A stretch of 64,000 bases of DNA, taken from assembly GCF_022354825.1 (NCBI RefSeq), contig NZ_CP031168.1, positions 6,697,501-6,761,500 of the forward strand, given 5' to 3'. The DNA is from Paenibacillus sp. H1-7. GTDB lineage: Bacteria > Bacillota > Bacilli > Paenibacillales > NBRC-103111. A program made the position numbers and the translations under genes. Below the pieces are notes generated by a model. That model was not told where the DNA came from, did no database searches, and saw only the letters and a program-made list of their open reading frames with translations. Position 1 is the first letter of the stretch. Each line of letters opens with the position of its first letter. This document shows positions 9,487-17,651 of this stretch, one piece after another.

Positions 9487-10783
9487 GGGTTTCCTCTTCC
9501 TTTCCGGTAATTAAAGATATGGCATTGCGAATATCGTTCTCAATCTGCGGACGAAAAGGCGACGGCAAGCCGAAGTAAGGGGCGGCATCCCGCGACTCGT
9601 ACCCGCCTTGCGCCAGCTGTTCAGCGGTCGGCACATAGCCGATCATGCCGTTGGTGTAAGCTAAGGGAAGCATCGTTCCATGGGAGGCTTGCTTGACAAA
9701 CAAGCCGTAGTCGACCACCATTTCCGCATTGAATGCGACGAAGGAAAGGTCCTTCGCCACATCAAGCCGCGTAATCTCCAGTGGAATGCTCTCCGCTCTG
9801 CGGTGCGGCTCGCGAAGCAGCAGGCGTGCCCACTCGCTGTGAATATCACTCCGATCGGCCTGTTCTTCAAGCAGCTCGATGGCCGGCACCGAATCGAACG
9901 CTAGCAGCAGCTCCAACGTCTTGCTTGTTAAATCGCCGGGAGCCAGCTCTTCCATCGGCAGGCTGTTGATGCGCAGCACTTCCTCCGTCAGCCAGCTGCC
10001 GAAGCGCTCCACCTCCATCCGGTGGCCCCGGTAAAACGCGCCGTCGCTGACGAGGGCAGGCCGGATGTCTCCGCAGCAGCCTTGCAAAAAGGCCCCAACG
10101 GCACCATCGCCCAAGGATTGCTCGATCCGTTCCAGGGCCACCCCGCAGTACTCGGAGGAGATTTCGTTATCTCCTGTCGTTGTCGGGTGACACGTATAAT
10201 GAACGAACAGTGCTTTGACGCTGCCGTTTGACGTGCGAAAGCGGATCACGGTCACATCAGGATCGATCTGACCGTGTTCATTCGGGGCCATCTCGATGCG
10301 GCCGCCGGATTGCTTCCTGCGGTTCACCCCGATCCGGCATTGCCCGCTCCCGCGTTCCACCGTCACGGCCTCCGAATTGTGCAGCGCCTCCTCAATGCCG
10401 GCAAGCAGCCGCTGCTCCAAAGCCTCCAAATAACCGGGATCGGGCTTCCCAAGAGCATCCGTGAAGAGGCTGCTCGTTTGAGGCCCGCAATGGGTATGGG
10501 TCGCATGGAGCAGCATGGTTTGGAAGCCGTAACGCTCCCGTAATACCGGGGTCAGCCTACTCACCAGATCGCTCCCCCACCAGATCAAATCCGCGGAGAC
10601 GAGGAGAGCGGAAGCTTTCCTTCCCGTCTTATCCTGCTGCTCAAAACAATGAATTCTCGCATATAACCGGTGTGCGATATGCTCGAACGGACCGGCCCGA
10701 TGCGCAAAGCCTGCAAGCGGCACGGGCGCTGCCGGGGTAATATCCGCTTTGGCGGTGCCAAGCTTAAGCGGCGGTTCTCTCAT
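9473..10783 (-). CDS. Neutral/alkaline ceramidase N-terminal-domain protein
   Basis: This 436-residue protein has the N-terminal catalytic fold of neutral/alkaline ceramidases, zinc-dependent amidases. It begins LGTAKADITP and carries ATHTHCGPQ near residue 95, the typical zinc-binding HxH, a third candidate ligand in FVHYTCHPTTTG, and the glycine-rich QGCCGDIRP. No signal peptide or C-terminal Ig-like domain is present, unlike secreted ceramidases (usually about 650-700 residues). Position inside an operon with nagA, nagB and an epimerase suggests action on an N-acyl sugar rather than ceramide; that is inference. The ATG at 10783 has AAAGGAG 11 nt upstream; an earlier in-frame ATG lacks a good site. 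Confidence 0.82.
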   Translation of the reverse strand: MREPPLKLGTAKADITPAAPVPLAGFAHRAGPFEHIAHRLYARIHCFEQQDKTGRKASALLVSADLIWWGSDLVSRLTPVLRERYGFQTMLLHATHTHCGPQTSSLFTDALGKPDPGYLEALEQRLLAGIEEALHNSEAVTVERGSGQCRIGVNRRKQSGGRIEMAPNEHGQIDPDVTVIRFRTSNGSVKALFVHYTCHPTTTGDNEISSEYCGVALERIEQSLGDGAVGAFLQGCCGDIRPALVSDGAFYRGHRMEVERFGSWLTEEVLRINSLPMEELAPGDLTSKTLELLLAFDSVPAIELLEEQADRSDIHSEWARLLLREPHRRAESIPLEITRLDVAKDLSFVAFNAEMVVDYGLFVKQASHGTMLPLAYTNGMIGYVPTAEQLAQGGYESRDAAPYFGLPSPFRPQIENDIRNAISLITGKEEETHEPE

Positions 10784-10837
10784 CGCCGACTCCGCTCCTT
10801 TCATTCTATCTTTTGCCGCATCTTAGCCGCATGGATG

Positions 10838-12100
10838 CTAAGCTTTGGAATACAGCTCGATGATAAGCAGCACGTTGCGAAGGATATGAAACGGATCCTT
10901 GACGGGCAGCGCGACGACCTTCTCCATCGGGTTACCCTCCCGGTCGCGTATTTGAATCCATTCTCCGATCCGCCGGTCCGGCTGGGGGAAGGTCCGGAAG
11001 ACGTAGTCGTGCGTTCTCGAGTAGAGCTCCTTGAACCGACCTTGGCCGGTCAGCTCGTAAGCTAATAATGAGCAGTACAGTGCTTCCGAGTGGGGCCACC
11101 ACAGCTTGGAATCCCATGTATCCAACACTAAAGCTTCGTATGGATCCCCGGTGCGCTCTCCCTTCGGCTCGCCCCCGTCCGCATCGACGAAGCGGAACAG
11201 CCCGCCTTGCTCCGTATCCCATCCGAGCTCGAACGCTTTTTCGATGACCGGCATCGCTTGTTCAACCAGATCCTCCTGATGGAGATGCTTCGCCGCATGA
11301 ATGACGAACCACATGCATTCCAGCGTATGGCCCGGATTGATATGCCGGCAAAGAACGGTAGGAGGCGCATCGCCTTGGACAGGCAGCAGCTCCGCAATCC
11401 GGTGATCGGGCTGGCGGAACTCCGTCATAATCCGCTCGCCATACGACTGGCATTCGCTCCTCAGCCGACCGGCTGCAGGATGCTGAAAGTGCTCCAGCGT
11501 TTCCATGAGCTGCGCGGAAATGTTCAACAAGATCATGGTGACGGAATGGGATTTCAGCCCTTCCGGTATCGGGTAAGGCTCGCTGCGGATAGTGCCGCTG
11601 CTTATGCGAGTCCGAATGCGGTCGTACAGCTCGAGCGCTTCGTCTGCAACATCTCCCCGCCCGCTGGCTCGGGCGAACTCGGCAAATCCCAGCACCACGA
11701 AGCAATCCGCATAAAAGCTCGTATCGTAGCCGGCGCCCGGAATGCTCTCCTTCTTGTGCCCGTCCTCGGTCAATAGAAAGGCACAATTGCCGTTGTCCAG
11801 GAAAACATGATTGCGGAGAAACGTTACCGCTTGCTCCGCTTCATTCATATAAGCTGAGGTGCTGCCAGGCAGTACGCCTTGTTCTGTCAGCCTGGCGATC
11901 CGGGACCATATCCAGATGTATCGTCCCTGCGACCAGGTGTATTTGTCCGTGCTTATCCGCTCGCTGCCTGAATTCGTAAAGCAGGTGTATAAGCCTCCGT
12001 GCCGGCGGTCAACCGCTTTGCTCCAGAAGGGCAGCAAATCCTCTAGCAGGTGGCGTTCGTAAAAGGTCCGCAGCAAGCGGGTATCCCACGCTTCGTTCAT
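10838..12100 (-). CDS. AGE-family sugar 2-epimerase (N-acylglucosamine 2-epimerase-like)
   Basis: This 420-residue protein has the alpha/alpha-barrel signature of the AGE family: a start with LLPFWSKAVDRRHGGLYTCF, then SQGRYIWIWSR, a His in INPGHTLECMWF, and LWWPHSEALYC near the end. Members epimerise GlcNAc to ManNAc, or isomerise free sugars such as mannose or cellobiose. Beside nagA/nagB an N-acetyl-hexosamine substrate is most likely, but it is not proved. The ATG at 12100 has GGATGGAG before it and avoids overlap with the symporter gene, whose stop is 22 bp upstream; a longer start at 12139 is possible. Confidence 0.86.
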   Translation of the reverse strand: MNEAWDTRLLRTFYERHLLEDLLPFWSKAVDRRHGGLYTCFTNSGSERISTDKYTWSQGRYIWIWSRIARLTEQGVLPGSTSAYMNEAEQAVTFLRNHVFLDNGNCAFLLTEDGHKKESIPGAGYDTSFYADCFVVLGFAEFARASGRGDVADEALELYDRIRTRISSGTIRSEPYPIPEGLKSHSVTMILLNISAQLMETLEHFQHPAAGRLRSECQSYGERIMTEFRQPDHRIAELLPVQGDAPPTVLCRHINPGHTLECMWFVIHAAKHLHQEDLVEQAMPVIEKAFELGWDTEQGGLFRFVDADGGEPKGERTGDPYEALVLDTWDSKLWWPHSEALYCSLLAYELTGQGRFKELYSRTHDYVFRTFPQPDRRIGEWIQIRDREGNPMEKVVALPVKDPFHILRNVLLIIELYSKA

Positions 12101-12122
12101 CCGGCTCCATCCTTTCCATGTC

Positions 12123-13631
12123 CTACGCTTTGACTCCATTCCCCTGCGAGTTCGGCTCGTATGAATCGGTGCTTATCGATTGAAGCAGCTCCTCCACCTT
12201 GGGGTCAACCGGCGTTTTCCGGTTCAACCAGCCCATGCCGATAAACAAAATCGCCGATACCAGTACGGGGGAGGCAACCAAGGTCGCTGTGCTGACGGTG
12301 AGAACATATTTTACGATGACAAAGGTGACGATCCCGGCTGCCCACGATACGATAGCCGCTTTGGAATCGCTTCGCTTGAAGACGGGAATCAAGCCTAGCA
12401 GCATAGGTATCGAGATCGGGCCAACCAGGGCGCCGAACCAGACGATGAGCAAGCTCAAAATACCGCCGAACGTGCTGGAGTAAACCGCAATAATTAAGGT
12501 GAGCACGACGAAGGTGATCATCGCCCCGCGTGCTACCCGAAGCGCCGCCTTCTCGCTGAGCGTGCGGTATTTCTTCGACATCACCGGCAAAATATCCCGG
12601 GTAATGACCGCCGTAATCGCGTTGGCGTCCGACGTGGTCATAGCCATCGTATGGGCAAACATGCTGGCCAGCACCAGTCCGATCAACCCGTGCGGGAGCA
12701 GATCCATCGTCATCATCGAATACGATTGTGTCGGATCCTTCAGGTTTTGGTAAAAGAGCGGAGCGGCCCACATCGGGAAGAACAAAATGAGCGGCCAAAT
12801 GAGGTATAATGCGCCGGAAAGCATGGCGGCCTTGCGCGCATCGGAACCGCTCGGTGACGCGATATACCGCTGCGCCAGATTCCATGTGCCGCCGTTATAG
12901 CTGAGAAAATCTATGAGGATATAAGCGAGAACGAAGCCCATCGTATACGGCCCGACCAGAGGCTGGCTGTGCGAAGGCGGAAGCTGATCCCAGATGCCTG
13001 TGACCGATCCTATGCCGCCAAGCTTCATAACGACGATGACGAACATCGCCAGGCCTGCGATTAATTGAACGATGAATTGGGCGAAATCCGTCCAAGCGTC
13101 GGCCCACAATCCGCCGATCGCCGAGTACAGAAGAGAGATGGCGCCGGATAAGAAAATGCCTACGGTTAAAGGTACTCCTGCGAACACGTTCAGGATGACC
13201 GCGATAGCCGCCCATTTCGCGCCGACGTCGAATAGCTTGAGCAGCACACCGCTCCACGCCATCAGCTGCTGGGTAGGCACATTGTATCTCGTGGCCAAAT
13301 ATTCCATAGGGGATTCGATGTTCATCCGCTGGCGCAGACGGGCCCATCTTGGAGCAATGAGAGGTGCGCCGACGAACACGGCAATGGCTACCGGAACGGC
13401 CCACCAAATGTAGAGAGTAAACCCGTAAGTATAAGCTACTCCCGCATAGGCTACGAAGACCGCCGCACTATATCCGGACATGTGATGAGAGATGCCGGAC
13501 AGCCACCACGGCATTTTGCCGCCTGCCGCAAAAAAGTCCTGAGTACCGCTGATCTGGCGAAAAGACCAGACCCCGATGCCCACCATGAGGAGGAAAAACA
13601 GACCTAGCACGATCCAATCCAACATTGTCAT
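12123..13631 (-). CDS. Sodium:solute symporter (SSS family)
   Basis: This 502-residue membrane protein has about thirteen hydrophobic helices and the family pattern GGKMPWWLSGISHHMSGYSA near the N-terminus, followed by APRWARLRQRMNIESPMEYL. Members couple Na+ entry to uptake of sugars, sialic acid or other solutes. It is the first gene of the amino-sugar operon, so uptake of an N-acetyl-hexosamine or related sugar is inferred. The ATG at 13631 is chosen because the near-perfect ribosome site GAGGTGATC precedes it; an in-frame GTG four codons earlier lies inside that site. A promoter with a palindrome and a cre-like site lies upstream. Confidence 0.9.
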   Translation of the reverse strand: MTMLDWIVLGLFFLLMVGIGVWSFRQISGTQDFFAAGGKMPWWLSGISHHMSGYSAAVFVAYAGVAYTYGFTLYIWWAVPVAIAVFVGAPLIAPRWARLRQRMNIESPMEYLATRYNVPTQQLMAWSGVLLKLFDVGAKWAAIAVILNVFAGVPLTVGIFLSGAISLLYSAIGGLWADAWTDFAQFIVQLIAGLAMFVIVVMKLGGIGSVTGIWDQLPPSHSQPLVGPYTMGFVLAYILIDFLSYNGGTWNLAQRYIASPSGSDARKAAMLSGALYLIWPLILFFPMWAAPLFYQNLKDPTQSYSMMTMDLLPHGLIGLVLASMFAHTMAMTTSDANAITAVITRDILPVMSKKYRTLSEKAALRVARGAMITFVVLTLIIAVYSSTFGGILSLLIVWFGALVGPISIPMLLGLIPVFKRSDSKAAIVSWAAGIVTFVIVKYVLTVSTATLVASPVLVSAILFIGMGWLNRKTPVDPKVEELLQSISTDSYEPNSQGNGVKA

Positions 13632-13702
13632 AATGGAGATCACCTCTTCATTTTGATGGTATGGACCAATTAATCCTAAACTAGGACAAATTGTTACTAC
13701 TA

Positions 13703-13731
13703 AATTAACACGCTTACATTTTGCGTGTCAA
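13703..13731 (-). promoter_or_regulatory. Promoter with palindrome and cre-like site for the symporter-nag operon
   Basis: Read on the minus strand, TTGACA (13726-13731) and TTAATT (13703-13708) are 17 bp apart. The spacer holds a palindrome with arms ACACGC and GCGTGT (13708-13728), a candidate operator for the adjacent ROK repressor. On the minus strand ATGTAAGCGTGTTAA (13705-13719) also matches the CcpA cre consensus at 13 of 15 positions. Either protein could block this promoter. Confidence 0.55.
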
Positions 13732-13756
13732 TGTTATTTCACTTTTATTTTATTTT

Positions 13757-13798
13757 GAAAAAAAGCTGTTATTCCTTTTCAAAATCAAGAATAACAGC
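13757..13798 (-). terminator. Terminator overlapping the end of the ROK gene
   Basis: GCTGTTATTC (13765-13774) and GAATAACAGC (13789-13798) form a perfect 10-bp stem, followed on the minus strand by seven T and then C. The hairpin includes the last codons and stop of the ROK gene, and separates it from the symporter operon. Confidence 0.85.
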
Positions 13799-14911
13799 GA
13801 ATGCGGCTCCTACGCTTGAGGCATACGAGCTTTTGATGAACAATATGCTAGTTTTTTCGGTAGGAAGCTTTAAAGCCCTTCTATCTACGGTGGACAACAC
13901 CGACTGCTTGAAGGCGTCCACCTCATGGAACGGGCTGTCAATGACGATATGCCCCGGGTTCAGCAGCAAAATGATTTGCGAGAGGGCCATCCCGACATAC
14001 TGTCCGGATTTATCCATAATCTCTTGGAACCGGGAGCCCTCCGTTCCTTCTTCCGCTATATACCGCCCAAGATCGTCTTCGGTTTGCACGTCGGGATGCT
14101 GCTGCTGCATTTGTCTAACCATCGCCGGAATGCTGACCAAGGCTTCCAGGCAGCCTCTTTGCCCGCAGCTGCAGAGAGGTCCCTCCGGCTCCACGCACAG
14201 ATGCCCCGCTTCTCCTGCAGTCCAGCTCGCACCGCTGTAGATTTGGCTGTCGATAATATGGGCTCCGCCGACCCCTTCGTCCATGCGCAAATAAAAGGAG
14301 TTGGACGAATGCTCCGCCGGAAGCCCTGAGGAAGGAGCGATGGCCGCTGCTTTTACGAGATTGAGCACCTTCGTTGTCACCGGCAGGCTCGAGTCCATTC
14401 TCTCCTTCAACCGGACATTCCTCCAACTCAGATGGGAAGAAAAATGGACGACCCCTTCGATCGGATCGACAAGAGCCGGAACGGCAATCCCTATGCCGAG
14501 CACCTCCGGGTGCTGCCGGATCAGCTCGCTGCACAGATGAATCAGCTTGCCGATGTAGGGCTCCGGATCGTCCGTTTCCATCGGAACGCTTCCCTTATCG
14601 AGCACCGCCTGGCAATAATCCGTCACGACATATTGAAAGTAGGAATGCTGGATCAGGATCCCGATGCTTTTGTACGCTTCCGCCTGCAAACGCAGCTGAA
14701 TGCGGGGTCTGCCGACACCGCCTTGTTCATCGGCGCCGATTTCCTTGACGACCCCGTCTTTTATAAACTTATCGACGATTAATGAAATCGTATTTTTACT
14801 CAAGCCCAATGCGGCAGCGATTTCTTGTCTGGAACTGTGCTTCCCGGCCCTAAGCAGCGCCAGCGTCCGTTTTTCATTTTGCTGTCTTAACAGGGCTGTG
14901 CCTTTGCTCAT
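13769..14911 (-). CDS. ROK-family transcriptional repressor (NagC/XylR-like)
   Basis: This 380-residue protein joins an N-terminal winged helix (SSRQEIAAALGLSKNTISLIV, about residues 26-46) to a ROK sugar-sensing domain. The ROK part shows LGIGIAVPALVDP, a glycine-rich GEAGHLCVEP and the zinc-binding cysteine cluster CSCGQRGCLEAL, although the catalytic Asp of ROK kinases is not needed here. Placed just before the symporter-nag operon but cut off from it by a terminator, it probably represses that operon and is relieved by an amino-sugar. The ATG at 14911 is preceded by an AGGGGG ribosome site. Confidence 0.9.
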   Translation of the reverse strand: MSKGTALLRQQNEKRTLALLRAGKHSSRQEIAAALGLSKNTISLIVDKFIKDGVVKEIGADEQGGVGRPRIQLRLQAEAYKSIGILIQHSYFQYVVTDYCQAVLDKGSVPMETDDPEPYIGKLIHLCSELIRQHPEVLGIGIAVPALVDPIEGVVHFSSHLSWRNVRLKERMDSSLPVTTKVLNLVKAAAIAPSSGLPAEHSSNSFYLRMDEGVGGAHIIDSQIYSGASWTAGEAGHLCVEPEGPLCSCGQRGCLEALVSIPAMVRQMQQQHPDVQTEDDLGRYIAEEGTEGSRFQEIMDKSGQYVGMALSQIILLLNPGHIVIDSPFHEVDAFKQSVLSTVDRRALKLPTEKTSILFIKSSYASSVGAAFAVILDFEKE

Positions 14912-14996
14912 GAATTGCCGGCCCCCTTACTAACGTTCACTTTTACGCTTCATCATAGCATATTTACTATTGGCCTTTCCATTCGCTTAAGACTCC

Positions 14997-15173
14997 TCAT
15001 TCGACCACTTCCCAATCGATGCTGATCATCTTGTCCGCCCAGCTGCGGATATTGATTTCAATCGCCTGCTCGATCTCCTCATCGGTCAGCTCCCCAAGCT
15101 TCGTTTCTTCGATGACGAGCTCATCGGCCTTAACCTGCTGCCCGCCGACGGACAGCTGCACTTTAATGCGCAT
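14997..15173 (-). CDS. Small conserved-looking hypothetical protein, 58 residues
   Basis: This short gene starts MRIKVQLSVGGQQVKADELV and continues with an acidic stretch rich in E and I (LTDEEIEQAIEINI), ending WEVVE. The excellent ribosome site AAAGGAGG lies 6 nt before the ATG, which is the main support for it being real. No signal peptide or membrane segment is visible; the acidic, beta-plus-helix make-up suggests a small cytosolic protein. It lies alone between the ROK gene and a terminator. No function can be assigned. Confidence 0.7.
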   Translation of the reverse strand: MRIKVQLSVGGQQVKADELVIEETKLGELTDEEIEQAIEINIRSWADKMISIDWEVVE

Positions 15174-15277
15174 AATGTACCTCCTTTCCCGCCGGTTCTA
15201 TTCAAGGGTTGTTCCCTAATTATACCATAGGTTGGATGTAAGTTATTTCTATGCGGGCGGGACCTCCCGGACTAAAC

Positions 15278-15302
15278 AAAAAAGCCGCAGCTCATGCGGC
15301 TT
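15278..15302 (-). terminator. Terminator of the DUF6220 operon
   Basis: AAGCCGC and GCGGCTT pair around a 7-base loop, followed on the minus strand by six T. It lies about 170 bp after the DUF6220 stop; the stretch between (15303-15472) holds no convincing gene. Confidence 0.75.
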
Positions 15303-15472
15303 GCATTAGGTCCTTTTTGACTGCGGAACGGTTAGATGTGGTGGGCAGACGCTTTCTATTTGGAGGTGAAGGCAGGTAGGAGGAAACGCAACGCGGCTGC
15401 CGTTACATACCGGTAGCAGCAGCATATTTGATATTACCCTCCAGTGTTTGTCCTGCATGGTCAAGCCTCCAA

Positions 15473-15856
15473 CTAAGCCGAAAATCGGACGTTTGAACGG
15501 ATAAGCTCCGCACAGCTCCAGAATAGCATAAGAGCGATCACCGGGTGAAGCGCAGACAAGCCTCCGATTCGTGATGAGAAGATAGCAGTCAAAAACATAC
15601 CGATAATCATTCCAAATAGTCCGATGCATCTCCAAATCGTTTTTGAAGTCAGCCTTGCGCGCCATGCCAATACGGCCATTATCAAAGGAAGGAATGAGAA
15701 ATATCGGGCAAAGCTTATATGGGTTACCCAGTTGGATGAATCGACGAATAACGCAAGTCCTGCAAAGAAAACTTGAAGACCTACGGAAATGGCAAACAGC
15801 CAAGCAAGCACGTTAAAACAGAGATGAGTATAATGATGGCCTTGGGTTTTATTCAT
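15473..15856 (-). CDS. DUF6220-like small membrane protein
   Basis: This 127-residue protein has four hydrophobic segments (about residues 13-37, 48-65, 75-93, 100-117) and the pattern LAWLFAISVGLQVFFAGLAL, resembling the DUF6220 family of unassigned four-helix membrane proteins. Its start overlaps the stop of the preceding gene by 8 bp. It is the last gene of a three-gene group divergent from a TetR regulator and probably controlled by it. Function is unknown; the family name is from recall and needs a profile check. Confidence 0.7.
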   Translation of the reverse strand: MNKTQGHHYTHLCFNVLAWLFAISVGLQVFFAGLALFVDSSNWVTHISFARYFSFLPLIMAVLAWRARLTSKTIWRCIGLFGMIIGMFLTAIFSSRIGGLSALHPVIALMLFWSCAELIRSNVRFSA

Positions 15857-16346
15857 ACGTCCCTATACCTCCATCTATCGAATTCCCGCTTTCCGGATCA
15901 GCATGCAGGATACTATGCGAAATACGTTCCGGTTCCGTCTCCCGGATCACGTAAACTTGCGGCAATCTAGGCAATCGCAGGCGGGTATGGTCGTGAAAAA
16001 TTCTAAAGACCAACGTTCCCAGCTTCTGTCCGTTATCTTGGTGAATTACGCTCCAAAACCGTCTTTCGCGGTCTTCCCATGGTCCCCAATGCTCCTCCGA
16101 TTGTGGAAAAGCCCCTGGCAGCACAGGCTGGGAGGTAAAACCTGCTTCAACCATTTCCTTCACTAGCGGTTCAAAAAGCTTGCGGCAAAAGAAGCCATAC
16201 GCAGAATCGCCGCCTTTTGAGAAAATCTTCTCGATTTCCGGCAGATGCATCTCCCATACTTGACGGCAGCTCCGATCGATATGCTGCTGAATATAAGTTT
16301 TCAGCGTCTCCATCGTGGTCCCTTTGAACGCTTCAGTTAAATTCAT
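15849..16346 (-). CDS. Hypothetical cytosolic protein
   Basis: This 165-residue protein is not recognised. It starts with a helical, charged region (METLKTYIQQHIDRSCRQVW near residues 12-31), has a middle segment with EEHWGPWEDRERRFW and ends with a Pro-rich, beta-like part. No signal peptide or membrane helix is seen. GGAGGTG precedes the ATG at 16346. It lies between two small membrane-protein genes, 21 bp after the first and overlapping the next by 8 bp, so it is translated from the same message and its job is likely linked to theirs. Confidence 0.7.
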   Translation of the reverse strand: MNLTEAFKGTTMETLKTYIQQHIDRSCRQVWEMHLPEIEKIFSKGGDSAYGFFCRKLFEPLVKEMVEAGFTSQPVLPGAFPQSEEHWGPWEDRERRFWSVIHQDNGQKLGTLVFRIFHDHTRLRLPRLPQVYVIRETEPERISHSILHADPESGNSIDGGIGTYE

Positions 16347-16367
16347 GTGACACCTCCGAGTTTGTAT

Positions 16368-16802
16368 TTACACCCGATCGTAATCGGCTTTCCATGCTTT
16401 AATCGACCTCTTGATCTTGTCGGGAGCAGCATGTTCATTCACGGCCATTGCACACAAAGATAAAAATTCTTCATCCGCTGCAAAACGCAGCGCGATAATT
16501 TGGTCCATCGTTAGACTGGGATCGAGCAGCTTGCCGGTTAATACAAAGTAACGCAAGTTTTCTTCTGCGCGAATCGCACGATCTTGAGCTTTGCATGCAA
16601 ATATCCGCGAGAATATCATAGTCATGACCATCATCAAGGATAGGCTTACAAGTATCAGTGATACAAACAGCGATATCCCGTTTCGTGCTGCTAAGATTAA
16701 ATAGACGATTGCAGCCGTAAGCGTGACGAAACCGAGCGGTACGAGAACAAAATGGAATGCCGGTACTAGCCTGATGTAATTGCCGTAGCTTTGCGTCTTC
16801 AT
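16368..16802 (-). CDS. DUF6526-like two-helix membrane protein
   Basis: This 144-residue protein has two long membrane helices (about residues 16-36 and 43-66) with the arrangement NYIRLVPAFHFVLVPLGFV, and a cytosolic C-terminal half containing AQDRAIRAEENLRYFVLTG and DQIIALRFAADEEF. The pattern resembles the DUF6526 family. The ATG at 16802 is chosen because AAAGGAGGTGG precedes it; the frame extends 16 codons further into the operator region. It is the first gene of the group facing the TetR gene. Function unknown. Confidence 0.72.
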   Translation of the reverse strand: MKTQSYGNYIRLVPAFHFVLVPLGFVTLTAAIVYLILAARNGISLFVSLILVSLSLMMVMTMIFSRIFACKAQDRAIRAEENLRYFVLTGKLLDPSLTMDQIIALRFAADEEFLSLCAMAVNEHAAPDKIKRSIKAWKADYDRV

Positions 16803-16835
16803 GTTGACCCACCTCCTTTCACTTTGACTATTCCC

Positions 16836-16853
16836 TGAGTGAGTGCACACTCA
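16836..16853. promoter_or_regulatory. Operator candidate, copy 1 (TetR-type)
   Basis: TGAGTGAGTGCACACTCA occurs here and again, identical, at 16901-16918. The motif contains inverted GAGTG and CACTC. It lies 33 bp before the ATG of the DUF6526-like gene, where a bound repressor would block transcription. Confidence 0.65.
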
Positions 16854-16893
16854 TTTTGCAGCGCTAATTTCATCTATGCATTCAATCCGTCAC

Positions 16894-16922
16894 TTGACTT
16901 TGAGTGAGTGCACACTCATAAT
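16894..16922 (+). promoter_or_regulatory. tetR promoter with operator copy 2 in the spacer
   Basis: TTGACT (16894-16899) and CATAAT (16917-16922) lie 17 bp apart, and the 18-base motif at 16901-16918 fills nearly the whole spacer. A repressor bound there would prevent polymerase binding, so autoregulation by the adjacent TetR protein is a simple explanation. Confidence 0.65.
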
Positions 16923-16971
16923 ATGAGCATAAACAGCTTTTCATCACCTGTCAATAGAGTGAGGGATAATC

Positions 16972-17559
16972 ATGGATTTAAAAAACAAAATCACTGAAGC
17001 TGCCGAGCAAGTGCTCTTAATGAACGGGCTGGCCAAGACGACGACCAAAGAAATCGCCCGTGCAGCCGGCTGCTCGGAAGGATCGTTATATAATCATTTC
17101 AGGAACAAGGAGGATATCTTTCTCCACGTATTACGAGGACAATTGAAACATTTGATGGGAGCCTTAACCATGCTGCAGGGCCTTGCCGGTAAAGAAACGG
17201 TACGGAAAAATCTCGAACCGGTAGCTCTTACTGCACTGGAGGATTTCAGCAGCTCCATGTCCTTGATCTGCTCTATTTTCTCGGAACCGGATATTCTGCT
17301 CCGGCATCGGGAAGGCTTTACTCTGCGAAATGAAGGCCCTCATAGGGCGAATGAGGCGGTCGAAGCCTACCTGCAAAAAGAGAAAGGACTTGGAAGAATC
17401 CGGGAAGACATGGACCCTAGGGCTGCTGCGGATTTATTGCTTGGAAGCTGTTTTCAGCATGCGTTCCAGATCAACTTCTTGGGCAAAGTCGAATCTCACG
17501 AAGAACGAATTGAATTTGTGGATCGCATTTTGAACACCCTGTTTCCTCAAGAGCAGTAA
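16972..17559 (+). CDS. TetR/AcrR-family transcriptional regulator
   Basis: This 195-residue protein has the TetR DNA-binding region at about residues 5-50, with TTKEIARAAGCSEGSLYNHF followed by RNKEDIFLHVL. The C-terminal ligand part is not family-diagnostic. It is divergent from three small genes, and the 169-bp gap holds two identical 18-bp sites, one within its own promoter, so it probably represses both directions. The ATG at 16972 has GAGGGATAATC before it. The inducer is unknown. Confidence 0.92.
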   Translation: MDLKNKITEAAEQVLLMNGLAKTTTKEIARAAGCSEGSLYNHFRNKEDIFLHVLRGQLKHLMGALTMLQGLAGKETVRKNLEPVALTALEDFSSSMSLICSIFSEPDILLRHREGFTLRNEGPHRANEAVEAYLQKEKGLGRIREDMDPRAAADLLLGSCFQHAFQINFLGKVESHEERIEFVDRILNTLFPQEQ

Positions 17560-17595
17560 GCTTTATTCCCGATCGGGCGCAATCCGCCCTTCAGC

Positions 17596-17625
17596 AAAAA
17601 AGACAGCCGAGCTATAAGCCCGGCT
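17596..17625 (-). terminator. Terminator of the second sugar importer operon
   Basis: AGCCGAGC and GCCCGGCT pair at 7 of 8 positions round a 5-base loop; on the minus strand the stem is followed by GTC and six T. It lies just after the last permease gene and also faces the end of the tetR gene. Confidence 0.7.
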
Positions 17626-17651
17626 TCACACTTGATTACTATGATGTCGGC

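Noticed and set aside
15306..15803. 165-codon minus-strand frame overlapping the DUF6220-like gene
   Set aside because: The overlapping frame with clear membrane helices and a ribosome site is better supported.
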